Notes: a model not told the origin generated them from the letters alone. Shown: positions 56,461-64,000, counted from the first letter of the stretch. The stretch is 64,000 bases of DNA from Quadrisphaera sp. INWT6 (GCF_015390235.1 NZ_VUOH01000001.1:620001-684000), one strand, 5' to 3'. A program made the numbers and translations.

Positions 56461-58377
56461 TCACCCGGTCAGGGCGCTGCTGGACCAGTCCCCGGCCTCC
56501 AGGCCCGTGATGAGTGCCCCGCGCGGGGTCTCGACCTCCAGGCGCCGCGCTCGGGTGTCGAGGTTGGCGGCCAGCACGGTGGTCGCTCGCCTGCTGGTGG
56601 CTCCGATGGCCCACACCAGCCCGTCGGGGCTGGCACCGACCAGCCGCTCACCACCGGTCAGACCGGCCAGGGCGCGCAGCGCTGCGGCGACCGGGAGCTC
56701 CGCGCCGTCCGCGGTGCGGATCCCGCGGGGTCCCCACTGCTCGAAGTACGTCAGGCTCGTCACGCCGGGTACGGCCAGCGCCGCCGCTGAGGCGATGGTC
56801 CAGGCGGCCAGCTGCGGGGCGCTCTGGCGGGCGTCGTCCCGCCCGTGCTGGTGGGCGCCGTACCCCTCGGGCAGGCCGGTGGGGGCTCCGTCGGCGTCAC
56901 CCGCGTCCGCGGCAGGTGTGGCGGAGCTGGAGGTGCTGGTCGTCGCGACGTTGTTGAACCGCGGCCGCAGCGTCACCGGCCCGACGTGCACCGGCAGACC
57001 GCCAGAGATGACCACTGCCTGCTCGGCGACGGTGCGCTGCACCGCCAGGGACTCGATGAGCTGCTCGGTGCCGGTCGCGTGGAACAGCGGGGTGGCGGCG
57101 AAGACGATGCCGTCAAGGCCGGCCGCCAGGTGCGCCTGCTCGCGGTTGAGCTCGGTGAAGTGCGAGCGAGCACCGCCCACCACGGGAACCTGCAGGCCCG
57201 CACCGCTCAGCGCGGCCCGCAGGACCGCGGCAGTCGGCCCGCCAGTGACGTGGGTGGTCTCGTCGAAGGCGGCGATGCGCACCACCTGACCGTCCTGCAG
57301 TGCGGCCAGCTCGCGGGTGAGCGCGTCCAGCGCTGCCAGGTGCTGGCCGTCTGCGTGGTCCAGCACCACGCGGACGTCGAGCGGGACCCGGATGCCGAGG
57401 GGTCGGGCCAGCGCAGCCCGCCACCAGGGGGTGCCCAGCTCCAGCTCCACCAGCACCGCCGACCCGACCGGGGCTGCGTCGGCGACGGCGAGGGTGTCGG
57501 CGGGGGAGGGGTCCGGGGCGGTAGCGGCCCCCAGGGCGATGGCGGGGAAGGCACCGGCCGCGCCCAGGCGGAGGGTGTCGCGCTGGCGGCGGGCTCGGTC
57601 CGCACCGCTCGTGGCGGCCGTCGCCGCAGCGGCGGGGACCCAGGCGGTGGCCTCTGTGCCAGCGGCGGTGCTGGCCCCCGTGGTCCTGGCCGGGGCCCGC
57701 ACGCTGACCTGCACCTGCTGGTGCACCGCTTCCCCTACCGCGACCCGGTAGGGGAAGGGCAGCGACAGGGGCCGGCTGTAGGTCTTGAACGAGGCGTCGG
57801 TCCAGTTGCGCTGGTCCTCCATCTCGAAGACGTCACCGGTGAAGCGGACGTCGACGTCGACCTGCTCATCAGGCGGACCGTCGGTCCAGGTCAGTCCTGC
57901 GATCTCCAGCGCCGGCTGGTGGGGGCTGATGGCCCGCGGGAACGCCGTGGTCTCCACGTCCCCGTCTGGGTGGGTCACTCCGAGGGCGGACCCGGCCAGG
58001 TGGGGCGGGTGAAGCACCACCAGCCCGGTTCGGTTGGTCCACACCTCGGCCTGCGCCTGCAGCGCGGCCGTGATGGTCAGCCGGGCGTGGACCGCCTCGA
58101 CGGTGACCGTCCCCACCAACAGCGCAGACCCCTCCTCGTCGTGGACGGTGACCTTCATCTGCACACCGGTCGGACTGGGCCGCACCGCGCCCAGGCGCAG
58201 GTCGCGGGTGCCCCAGTCCTCGTCGCGGCTGACGGCGCGCACGCTGCGCAGCAGGTGCTGGCCCTGGTAGCTGATGTCGGCGATCTCGTCGCCGCGCAGC
58301 TGCCAGGACCACTCACCCTGCTGGTGGCTCGTGCCGGGCTCCCGCCACGCCACGTCGGTGCCCGTCGCCTCGACCAC
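56461..58377 (-). CDS. apnL: D-apionate lactonase (D-apionolactone hydrolase) candidate
   Basis: A 638-residue protein with no signal peptide. It starts with a beta-rich region (GDEIADISYQGQHLLRSVRA, DEDWGTRDLRL) and has the blocks EDQRNWTDASFKTYSRPLSL and, near the end, VTSLTYFEQWGPRGIR, which I recognise as the pattern of ApnL, the lactonase of bacterial D-apiose oxidation. It would open D-apionolactone to D-apionate. The middle (about residues 225-330) has an Ala/Thr-rich insert. Its neighbours (apnO, oiaC, lerK) are exactly the following steps of that pathway. Without the context it would be a large hypothetical protein. GTG 58377 is the start. Confidence 0.68.
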   Translation of the reverse strand: MVEATGTDVAWREPGTSHQQGEWSWQLRGDEIADISYQGQHLLRSVRAVSRDEDWGTRDLRLGAVRPSPTGVQMKVTVHDEEGSALLVGTVTVEAVHARLTITAALQAQAEVWTNRTGLVVLHPPHLAGSALGVTHPDGDVETTAFPRAISPHQPALEIAGLTWTDGPPDEQVDVDVRFTGDVFEMEDQRNWTDASFKTYSRPLSLPFPYRVAVGEAVHQQVQVSVRAPARTTGASTAAGTEATAWVPAAAATAATSGADRARRQRDTLRLGAAGAFPAIALGAATAPDPSPADTLAVADAAPVGSAVLVELELGTPWWRAALARPLGIRVPLDVRVVLDHADGQHLAALDALTRELAALQDGQVVRIAAFDETTHVTGGPTAAVLRAALSGAGLQVPVVGGARSHFTELNREQAHLAAGLDGIVFAATPLFHATGTEQLIESLAVQRTVAEQAVVISGGLPVHVGPVTLRPRFNNVATTSTSSSATPAADAGDADGAPTGLPEGYGAHQHGRDDARQSAPQLAAWTIASAAALAVPGVTSLTYFEQWGPRGIRTADGAELPVAAALRALAGLTGGERLVGASPDGLVWAIGATSRRATTVLAANLDTRARRLEVETPRGALITGLEAGDWSSSALTG

Positions 58378-58424
58378 GCCCTGCTCCTGCTCGCTCTACC
58401 TGGTGGGGACCGGTGCTGGACTGG

Positions 58425-59210
58425 TCAGAGGGTGGTCATGCCGCCGTCGACGGCGAACAGCGCGCCGGTGGCGAACTCCGCGTCGTCGCTGGCGAGGAAG
58501 ACCATGACGCCCTCGACGTCGCGCGGGGCGCCCGCGCGGCCGAGCGGGATGCGCCCGATGATCGAGGCGCGTGCCTCCGGGTCGTCGCTGATGGTGCTCA
58601 CCAGCGACGTCTCGGTGTAGGCGGGCACCACGGTGTTCACACGGATCCCGCTGCCGGCGTAGGCAGCGGCCACCGTGCGGGTCAGCCCGTGGATGCCGGC
58701 CTTGGAGGCGCTGTAGGCGGTGAAGTCAGCGCCCTCGCCGTTCAGCCCGGTGGGGCTGCCGGTGAGGATGATCGACCCGCCGGTGGGGGTGGCCGCCAGC
58801 ATCGAGCGCACCGCGTGCTTCACCGTCAGGAAGGTCCCGGTGAGGTTGACGTCGATCGTGCGGCGCCAGACCTCCAGGTCGAGGTCGCCGGCCTTGGCGT
58901 CCTGCCCGAAGAGCTGGATGCCGGCGTTGGCGACGACGACGTCGGGGGACCAGCCTGCCTCGGTGAGCTCGGCGAAGGCGGCCTCGACCGAGGGCTCGTC
59001 GGAGATGTCCATGACCGCGGCGCGCGCCGAGGGGCCGATCTGCGTGGTCGCGCGTTCAGCGGCTGCCGCGTCTCGGTCGGCGATGACGACCCGGGCGCCT
59101 TCGGCGGCGAACCGCTTGGCGACGGCCTGACCGATACCGGTGGCAGCGCCGGTGACCAGGGTCGTCTTGCCCGCCAGGCGCCGTGAGGAGGGAGGGGAGG
59201 AGGTGCTCAC
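58425..59210 (-). CDS. SDR-family dehydrogenase of the apionate operon
   Basis: A 261-residue classical SDR: cofactor loop VTGAATGIGQAVAKRFAAEG, an aspartate after strand 2 (VVIADRD, favouring NAD), VVANAGIQ, catalytic Ser in IILTGSPTG, and YSASKAG. It lies 3 bp after apnO and 47 bp before apnL. It may oxidise D-apiose to D-apionolactone, the step that would feed ApnL, but the known D-apiose dehydrogenase is of the Gfo/Idh/MocA type. D-threitol dehydrogenase (DthD) in mycobacteria is also an SDR, so a tetritol substrate is the other option. Confidence 0.72.
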   Translation of the reverse strand: MSTSSPPSSRRLAGKTTLVTGAATGIGQAVAKRFAAEGARVVIADRDAAAAERATTQIGPSARAAVMDISDEPSVEAAFAELTEAGWSPDVVVANAGIQLFGQDAKAGDLDLEVWRRTIDVNLTGTFLTVKHAVRSMLAATPTGGSIILTGSPTGLNGEGADFTAYSASKAGIHGLTRTVAAAYAGSGIRVNTVVPAYTETSLVSTISDDPEARASIIGRIPLGRAGAPRDVEGVMVFLASDDAEFATGALFAVDGGMTTL

Positions 59211-59213
59211 CGC

Positions 59214-60104
59214 TCAGCGCTCGATGTGGTCGAGGTGGAGCATGCGGGCCAGGTTGGCGTCGAGCTCGTCGTCGCGGAAGATCTTCTTCCAGTCGTCCTT
59301 GACGATGCTCTCCTTGCCGTAGTCCATCGCGATCAGGCAGGCGTCGGAGAAGGGGTTGTCCCCGCGCAGGCCGTTGGCGAGCGCCACCTGCGTGTGCCCG
59401 AGCAGCATGCTGCGGGCCGCGGCCTCGGGCACGCCCATGGTGTTGACCGCCTCGTCCAGGGCCTCCTTCAGCAGCGCGCCGATCATGCAGGCGACGGTCT
59501 CGACCAGGGTCGGCTCGAGCTGGGCCAGCTGCTTGATGGTCACGAAGTGCACGTCGATGACGGGGGCGTAGATGGCGCGCACGGTGGCCTCGACGATCGC
59601 GACGACGGCGGGGTCGTCGGACTCCACCGCGGCGACGGCGTCCTGGGGGGCGGCGATCCCGCCGAAGGTGTCGGCGTACTCCTCCGGCGTGGTCCGCTGC
59701 AGGAAGATCGAGGGGTGGCAGGGGTGGGCCACGGCCTGCACGACGTCGTCGCGGGTGGTGAGGAGCCCGGCGTAGGCGGCGGCGGGGTCGAGGGTGAGGA
59801 CGATGCCGCCGGGCTTCATCTGGGGGACCAGGTCGGCGGTGACCGCGCCGAGCGCGAGGTCGGGGACCGCGAGCACGACGATGTCGGCCTGGGCGACGGC
59901 GGTGGCGGCATCGGTGAGCTCGCGGCCGGCCTCGCGGGAGCGCTGCTGGCCGGCGGGGGAGTTCTCCACGTAGAAGACGCGATGGTCGGTCTTGACGAGG
60001 TTGTTGGAGACGCGCATGCCCATCTTGCCGCCGGCGCCGACGACGGCGATGGTCGCGGAGGTGGCGGACTGCTGCGTCGCGGGGGCGTTGACGGTCGTGG
60101 TCAT
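59214..60104 (-). CDS. apnO: D-apionate oxidoisomerase candidate
   Basis: A 296-residue protein with an N-terminal Rossmann fold (VVGAGGKMGMRVSNNLVKTD, about residues 20-40) and a helical C-terminal part of the phosphogluconate-dehydrogenase C-terminal type (EALDEAVNTMGVPEAAARSM, GDNPFSDACLIAMDYGKES). This combination is the ApnO family, which oxidises and rearranges D-apionate to 3-oxo-isoapionate with NAD. The ATG at 60104 follows a GAGAGGTACC segment. Related ketol-acid-type oxidoreductases cannot be fully excluded, but the operon context agrees. Confidence 0.75.
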   Translation of the reverse strand: MTTTVNAPATQQSATSATIAVVGAGGKMGMRVSNNLVKTDHRVFYVENSPAGQQRSREAGRELTDAATAVAQADIVVLAVPDLALGAVTADLVPQMKPGGIVLTLDPAAAYAGLLTTRDDVVQAVAHPCHPSIFLQRTTPEEYADTFGGIAAPQDAVAAVESDDPAVVAIVEATVRAIYAPVIDVHFVTIKQLAQLEPTLVETVACMIGALLKEALDEAVNTMGVPEAAARSMLLGHTQVALANGLRGDNPFSDACLIAMDYGKESIVKDDWKKIFRDDELDANLARMLHLDHIER

Positions 60105-60199
60105 CGGTACCTCTCAGAGGGTGTCAGGCGGTGCAGGGAGGACTGGACTGGCGTGTGCTGGTCACGGCTGGGGCGAGCTGGCTCTCGGGAGGCAGCAGG

Positions 60200-61042
60200 T
60201 CAGGCGGGTGCGGACAGAGGTGTCGGGGATGCAGTGCTGTCGGCGTCGGCGCCGCTGGTGCGCAGGTGCTCGACGGTCGCTCGGGTCCACTCCCGCTCGG
60301 TGCGCACCGTGGTCACGGCGTCGCCCTGCCAGGGCAGCCAGTGCTCGACCACCTCGTCGATCCCGCGCTGGCGGGGTCGCACGGTGGCGAGCAGGTGGTC
60401 GTAGTCGTGCAGTCCGGTGCCCATGCGGGCCCCGGAGTAGGTGAACCCGACCCAGCCGTCCTGGCGGGCGAAGGCGAAGTCCTTGACGTGCACGTTGACC
60501 ACGTGCGGCGCGGCGGTCTCGACGCACGCGCGCGGGTGCTCCAGGCGAGCGACGACGTTGGCGGGGTCCAGGCAGATCCCGAGGTGGTCGCTGCCGGCGG
60601 CGGTGACCAGGTCGACCAGGTCAGCGGTGGCGACCTGCTCGTAGGTCTCCACCGCCAAGGTCACGTCTGCGGCCTCGAAGGCGGGCAGCACCTCCTCCAG
60701 CCAGGCACCGGCCTGGACCAGGGTGGGGGAGGAGCTCGTGCTGGTGAGCATGCTGCGCACCAGTCGCGCATCGAAGACTTCGGCCAGGTGCAGGTAGCGG
60801 CGCAGGTGGTCCGGCGCCAGGCCCTTGGTGCCGACCTGGATGACGAGCCCGAGGTCGCAGGCGGCGGCGGCGGCCTCAGCGAGCCCGCGCTCGCTCATGG
60901 CTTCCAGCGGGGCGTGGTCGCAGATCTGGAACAGCCCCACGCCCATCGCAGCGGTCGCCTCGAAGGCGCCGCGCAGCGTCAGCGGCTCGACGGCGCGCTC
61001 GGAGTGCTCCCAGAAGAAGCTGTAGCTGCTCAGGCCGATCAT
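60200..61042 (-). CDS. oiaC: 3-oxo-isoapionate decarboxylase candidate (xylose-isomerase-like TIM barrel)
   Basis: A 280-residue TIM-barrel protein of the sugar phosphate isomerase/epimerase superfamily. Metal-ligand regions are VTLAVETYEQV, HLGICLDPANVVAR and VVNVHVKDFAFARQDGWVGF. OiaC belongs to this superfamily and turns 3-oxo-isoapionate into L-erythrulose plus CO2, which is the step between apnO and lerK in this operon. The start MIGLSSYSFFWEHS overlaps the lerI stop by 4 bp (ATGA). An alternative is a generic sugar epimerase. Confidence 0.7.
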   Translation of the reverse strand: MIGLSSYSFFWEHSERAVEPLTLRGAFEATAAMGVGLFQICDHAPLEAMSERGLAEAAAAACDLGLVIQVGTKGLAPDHLRRYLHLAEVFDARLVRSMLTSTSSSPTLVQAGAWLEEVLPAFEAADVTLAVETYEQVATADLVDLVTAAGSDHLGICLDPANVVARLEHPRACVETAAPHVVNVHVKDFAFARQDGWVGFTYSGARMGTGLHDYDHLLATVRPRQRGIDEVVEHWLPWQGDAVTTVRTEREWTRATVEHLRTSGADADSTASPTPLSAPA

Positions 61043-61818
61043 GCGGCCACCCGCTCGGCCAGCACGGCTGCCTCGTCGACCACGGCGAGGAAGGCGGCGG
61101 GGTCGTGGGCGAAGCGGCCCAGGAAGATCCCGTCGACGGTGCTGCCCAGGTCGGTGAGCAGGCCGGGGCCGGCCGAGCCGCCGTAGATGACGGAGGACCC
61201 GGCGCGCTCGGGCATGCCGGCGAGCACCTGGGTCAGGTGACGCGCGACGGTGCTCACGTGCTCCAGAGGAGCCGGCTGCGGGGCGCCGATCGCCCAGACC
61301 GGCTCGTAGGCGAGGGTCAGAGGGCCGGCGGGAGCGTCCTGCAGCGCCGAGAGCAGCTGGGCCGCGGTGGCCTCGGCGGCCTGATCAGCCACCTCGGCCG
61401 CAGGGTGTTGCCGCTCACCGATGCAGAGCAGCGGGCGGACCCCGTTGCGCAGTGCCGCGGCGGTCTTGGCAGCCACGACCACGTCGTCCTCCCCGAACAG
61501 ACGACGCCGCTCGGCGTGGCCGACCTCGGCCAGGCTGACTCCGACCTCGGCGAGCTCGGCGGCGCTGACCTCGCCGGTGTAGGGCCCTGAGTCCTCCGTG
61601 GCCAGGTCCTGAGCACCGATGCGCACCGGAGTGCCGGCGAAGATCGCCAGGGCTGCGGGGATCTGCAGGTAGGTGGGCACCACGAAGACCTCCACGGCGC
61701 CGTCCATGACAGCCGCTCGGGTGCGCAGGCCCTCGGCGACGGCGGTGAACCACGCCTGGGCGCGGGCATGGCTGAAGTACATCTTCAGGCTCATCCCGAC
61801 CGCCGGGGGAGCGGACAT
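61039..61818 (-). CDS. lerI: L-erythrulose-1-phosphate isomerase (TIM-like)
   Basis: A 259-residue triose-phosphate-isomerase-like protein. The catalytic set is kept: Lys12 in GMSLKMYFS, His101 in EVGHAERRRLFGE and Glu172 in LAYEPVWAIGAP; the phosphate loop is VIYGGSAGPG. The usual GNWKMN is changed to GMSLKMYF, as in the tetrose-phosphate isomerases of erythritol and apiose pathways, rather than glycolytic TpiA. It would interconvert L-erythrulose 1-phosphate and D-erythrulose 4-phosphate. ATG 61818 overlaps the derI stop by one base, and it overlaps oiaC by 4 bp. Confidence 0.8.
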   Translation of the reverse strand: MSAPPAVGMSLKMYFSHARAQAWFTAVAEGLRTRAAVMDGAVEVFVVPTYLQIPAALAIFAGTPVRIGAQDLATEDSGPYTGEVSAAELAEVGVSLAEVGHAERRRLFGEDDVVVAAKTAAALRNGVRPLLCIGERQHPAAEVADQAAEATAAQLLSALQDAPAGPLTLAYEPVWAIGAPQPAPLEHVSTVARHLTQVLAGMPERAGSSVIYGGSAGPGLLTDLGSTVDGIFLGRFAHDPAAFLAVVDEAAVLAERVAA

Positions 61819-62288
61819 CAGGCGGGCGTCCGCTGTTCGTAGCGGCTGATCTCGGCGACCTTCTCCGCGGAGGCGGAGGAGGTGTCGAAGCGGTAGGTCA
61901 GCCATTCCCGGACGAGGCGGCGGGCCAGCTCCAGGCCGATGACGCGCTGGCCCATGGTGAGGACCTGGGCGTCGTTGGACAGCACGCTGCGCTCGACCGA
62001 GAAGCTGTCGTGGGCGGTGACGGCGCGGATGCCGGTGACCTTGTTGGCCGCGATGGCCACCCCCAGGCCGGTGCCGCAGAACAGCAGGGCCCGGTCGGCC
62101 TGGCCGTCGGCGACGCGCTGGGCGGCCTCGATGGCCACGGTGGGGTAGGGGGCGTGGCCCTCAGCGTCCACGCCGACGTCGACCACGGAGGCGACCAGGG
62201 GGTGGGTGGCCAGATCAGCCTTCAGGGCCTCCTTGTAGTCGAAGCCGGCGTCATCGCTGCCGATGACCAGGCGCAGGGCGTCAGCCAC
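61818..62288 (-). CDS. derI: D-erythrulose-4-phosphate isomerase (RpiB family)
   Basis: A 156-residue RpiB/LacAB-type isomerase and first gene of the operon. Family blocks: [15 protein letters not shown] (the usual His after GSD is Asp here), the catalytic cysteine Cys71 in [15 protein letters not shown], and [20 protein letters not shown]. The GSDDAG variant and the pairing with a TIM-like gene are seen in tetrulose-phosphate pathways (DerI/EryI), where it makes D-erythrose 4-phosphate, rather than ribose-5-phosphate isomerase. GTG 62288 follows a GGAGGAGACCC site, read on the minus strand. Confidence 0.82.
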   Translation of the reverse strand: MADALRLVIGSDDAGFDYKEALKADLATHPLVASVVDVGVDAEGHAPYPTVAIEAAQRVADGQADRALLFCGTGLGVAIAANKVTGIRAVTAHDSFSVERSVLSNDAQVLTMGQRVIGLELARRLVREWLTYRFDTSSASAEKVAEISRYEQRTPA

Positions 62289-62357
62289 GGGTCTCCTCCG
62301 GTCGTCTGCGGTCCACGCTTCGGTGCGGGCCGCTGGGCCATCTCGGGCTCCGCAACT

Positions 62358-62387
62358 ACTTTGGCAAACCGGTTGACCAATTGCAAG
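62358..62387 (-). promoter_or_regulatory. Promoter with embedded GntR operator for the catabolic operon
   Basis: Read on the minus strand, -35 TTGCAA (62386-62381) and a -10-like CAAAGT (62363-62358) are 17 nt apart. The spacer holds TTGGTCAACCGGTTTGC, an imperfect palindrome around ACCGGT. Twenty-one bases (62367-62387) recur exactly, inverted, at 63267-63287. A bound regulator would block RNA polymerase. It is also 59 bp upstream of the GntR gene start, so that gene may be autoregulated. Confidence 0.75.
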
Positions 62388-62445
62388 ACTGAGGGGAGAT
62401 GGCGACCGCCAGCACCGAAGCCGGTGTCGGTCCTAGGGTCGCCTC

Positions 62446-63174
62446 GTGCCCGCCTTCAGCGACGACCAGTCGGCCATCATCTCCGCCTCCCTGGGGGCCG
62501 TCCCCTCTGGCACGCCGGCCTCGGAGGTGGCCCGTCGGCTGCTCGACCTGTTCCTCGGCGGCTCCGTGCAGCCGGGCACCCGCCTGCCTCCGGAGCGCCA
62601 GCTGGCCACCACGCTCGGCGTCGGGCGCTCGGCGGTCCGCGAGGCCCTGGCGGCCCTAGAGATCCTCGGCATCGTCGACGTGCGCCCCGGGTCAGGCACG
62701 TACCTGCGGGGAACGGCCAGCGAGCTCCTGCCGCAGACGTTGCGCTGGGGCCTCCTCATCGGGCGCCAGAGCACGAGCGAGCTCCTCGAGCTGCGCGCCG
62801 GCCTGGAGATCTACAGCGCTCGCCTCGCCGCAGGTCGCGGAGGTCAGGCGGGCCTGGCGCGTCAGGAGGCGGCGCTGGTGCGCATGCGGCGTGGTGAGCA
62901 GGACCTACGCGCCTTCGCCAAGGCCGACCGCGACTTCCACGACGCCCTCGCCGAGACCGCCGGGAACGACCTCGTCATGGACCTGCTCTCGGTGGTCCGC
63001 TCGCTGCTGCAGGTCTACGCCGACCGCGCGGTGAGCACCGAGGAGGCGGCGCGCACCGCCTGCGAGGAGCACGAAGCCATCCACGAGGCGGTCCGAGCGG
63101 GCGACGAGAACGCGGCCGCTGCCGCCATGGCGGTCCACATGGCCACCGCGACACGACGACTCAGCGCTGGGTGA
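62446..63174 (+). CDS. GntR/FadR-family regulator of the apionate regulon
   Basis: A 242-residue regulator. The winged helix-turn-helix is LPPERQLATTLGVGRSAVRE and ALAALEILGIVDVRPGSGTY (residues about 40-85); the C-terminal FCD domain has the acidic and histidine residues expected for effector or metal binding (DLRAFAKADRDFHDALAETA, EEHEAIHEAVRAGDENAAAA). It is divergent from the catabolic operon and sits between two identical operators. It most likely represses both the catabolic operon and the transporter until a pathway intermediate binds. GTG 62446 is the start. Confidence 0.88.
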   Translation: MPAFSDDQSAIISASLGAVPSGTPASEVARRLLDLFLGGSVQPGTRLPPERQLATTLGVGRSAVREALAALEILGIVDVRPGSGTYLRGTASELLPQTLRWGLLIGRQSTSELLELRAGLEIYSARLAAGRGGQAGLARQEAALVRMRRGEQDLRAFAKADRDFHDALAETAGNDLVMDLLSVVRSLLQVYADRAVSTEEAARTACEEHEAIHEAVRAGDENAAAAAMAVHMATATRRLSAG

Positions 63175-63266
63175 CCCGGTGTCGCCACTGGGGTCGATCC
63201 AGCGCTAGACGGGCACCCTTCCGTTCCGCCGTGACCCGATCGAGTCCTCCCGGCGTCGACGAGGGG

Positions 63267-63296
63267 CTTGCAATTGGTCAACCGGTTGGCCATAGT
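63267..63296 (+). promoter_or_regulatory. Promoter with embedded GntR operator for the transporter gene
   Basis: -35 TTGCAA (63268-63273) and -10-like CATAGT (63291-63296) with a 17-nt spacer holding TTGGTCAACCGGTTGGC. The core TGGTCAACC/GGTTGGCCA (63275-63292) is a near-perfect palindrome with one mismatch. It has the same architecture as the promoter at 62358-62387 and is about 110 bp upstream of the binding-protein gene. The rest of 63175-63406 holds no gene. Confidence 0.78.
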
Positions 63297-63406
63297 TGCA
63301 GCACTGGTCATGACGACCGAGTCGCCGACGGCATCGAAGCCGCAGCGGTGCAGCACGGGGGCGGACCACGGCGGTCCGCACCGCACAGATCTCCACGGAG
63401 GCAGAC

Positions 63407-64000
63407 TTGCGCGCGAAGAGGATGCTCGCTGCAGTGGCCGCGGCCGGCGTGATCGGAACCCTGGCGGCTTGCGGCGGCAGCGCCGGAGGTGGCGGTGATG
63501 ACGAGCTGACCGTTTGGATGCTCACCTTGGAGGGGGCCCAGAAGGAGGCCATGGACACCCTCGTCAGCGACTTCGAGGCCGCCAACGAGGGGGTCACGGT
63601 CAACATCGAGGAGCGCTCCACCGACGCCCACAAGGACGCGCTGCGCCAGGTCGCCGGTACCGACGCCGGTCCCGACATCTACTGGTACTGGGAGGGCCCC
63701 GGGCTCGGAGGCGAGCTCGTCGAGGCGGGTCTGAGCAAGGACCTCACCGCCGAGTACGAGCAGTACGGCTGGGCCGACCGCTTCGGCGAGGCGACCCTGA
63801 GCAACATCACCCGCTACGGCGGCTACCACGGCGTGCCCTTCACCCAGCAGGCCGAGGCCATCTACTACAACAAGGAACTCTTCGCCCAGGCCGGCATCAC
63901 CGCTGAGCCCACGACGTACGAGGAGTTCGAGGCCGCGGCGGCCAAGCTGGCCGCGGCCGGGATCACCCCGATCACCTTCGGCGGCACCGTCAACTGGCAC
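63407..64000 (+). CDS. Sugar ABC transporter substrate-binding lipoprotein (cut by the window end)
   Basis: The first 198 residues of a solute-binding protein. TTG 63407 follows GGAGG with good spacing and gives the signal peptide RAKRMLAAVAAAGVIGTLAA and lipobox LAAC; ATG 63422 is an alternative. The mature start DELTVWMLTLEGAQKEAMDT and the blocks GTDAGPDIYWYWEGPG, YGVPFTQQ-like HGVPFTQQAEAIYYNKELFA and AGITPITFGG are typical of family 1 (CUT1) carbohydrate-binding proteins. By its promoter it belongs to the apionate regulon and likely binds D-apiose, apionate or a related compound. Permease genes should lie beyond 64000. Confidence 0.9.
   Translation, partial: MRAKRMLAAVAAAGVIGTLAACGGSAGGGGDDELTVWMLTLEGAQKEAMDTLVSDFEAANEGVTVNIEERSTDAHKDALRQVAGTDAGPDIYWYWEGPGLGGELVEAGLSKDLTAEYEQYGWADRFGEATLSNITRYGGYHGVPFTQQAEAIYYNKELFAQAGITAEPTTYEEFEAAAAKLAAAGITPITFGGTVNWH

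Noticed and set aside
62446..63174. Fatty-acid (FadR) regulator
   Set aside because: The FCD domain is of the general FadR/GntR type, but the operators and neighbours are those of a sugar-acid pathway.

Overview
The window is very GC-rich (third codon positions are almost all G or C), is densely coded and uses many GTG starts. Gene order matches Actinobacteria: dxr-rip1-ispG-GNAT, proS, rimP-nusA-ylxR-infB-DUF503-rbfA-truB, ribF-rpsO-pnp-M16 peptidase-dapB, and thyA-folA. The protein style suggests a soil actinomycete near Kineococcus/Quadrisphaera (Kineosporiales); that placement is inference. I saw no rRNA, tRNA, CRISPR array, transposase or phage gene.

Layout. 1-5.5 kb: a FemAB-like fragment, a secreted-type esterase, a zinc metallopeptidase, gabT and a flippase-like membrane protein. 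5.5-12 kb: two non-mevalonate isoprenoid genes (dxr, ispG) around a site-2 protease, then a GNAT protein and a nucleobase permease. 12-13 kb: an AbiEi/DUF559-type gene bracketed by 22-bp repeats. 13-24 kb: proS, a sulfite-exporter-like permease with no normal start codon, a DUF4439 lipoprotein and the translation/transcription core cluster. 23.9-27.2 kb: a GAF-domain regulator, an aldehyde dehydrogenase and DUF779, inserted between truB and ribF. 27.2-34.3 kb: ribF, rpsO, pnp, an M16 peptidase and a dapB that carries a frameshift. 34.3-38.7 kb: an ECF sigma/anti-sigma pair divergent from a DUF4394 protein, then an acyltransferase-like membrane protein and a HAD phosphatase. 38.7-44.4 kb: thyA-folA and a DUF4129/MoxR/DUF58 membrane operon. 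44.6-48.7 kb: a soluble GAF chemoreceptor, a PP2C phosphatase and a GHKL kinase-fold protein. 48.8-54.5 kb: small oxidoreductases and hydrolases with TetR and MarR regulators, two lipoproteins and the remains of a TetR gene.

54.6-64 kb is the most interesting part. Seven genes on the minus strand form what looks like a complete D-apionolactone/D-apionate catabolic operon: lactonase (apnL), oxidoisomerase (apnO), decarboxylase (oiaC), L-erythrulose kinase (lerK), a TIM-like isomerase (lerI), an RpiB-like isomerase (derI) and an extra SDR dehydrogenase. Together they would turn the branched-sugar acid into D-erythrose 4-phosphate. A GntR/FadR-type regulator is divergent from the operon, and a sugar ABC-transporter binding protein follows, cut by the window end. 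The catabolic operon and the transporter gene share the same promoter-operator design: a 21-nt sequence with a near-palindromic core sits between the -35 and -10 elements of both. This points to one regulon switched by one effector.

Possible damage or sequence errors: dapB needs one extra base near 33188-33191; the C-terminus of ylxR may be shifted; the gene at 349-738 is only the N-terminal part of its presumed family; the TetR-like stretch at 54003-54503 has no intact N-terminus.
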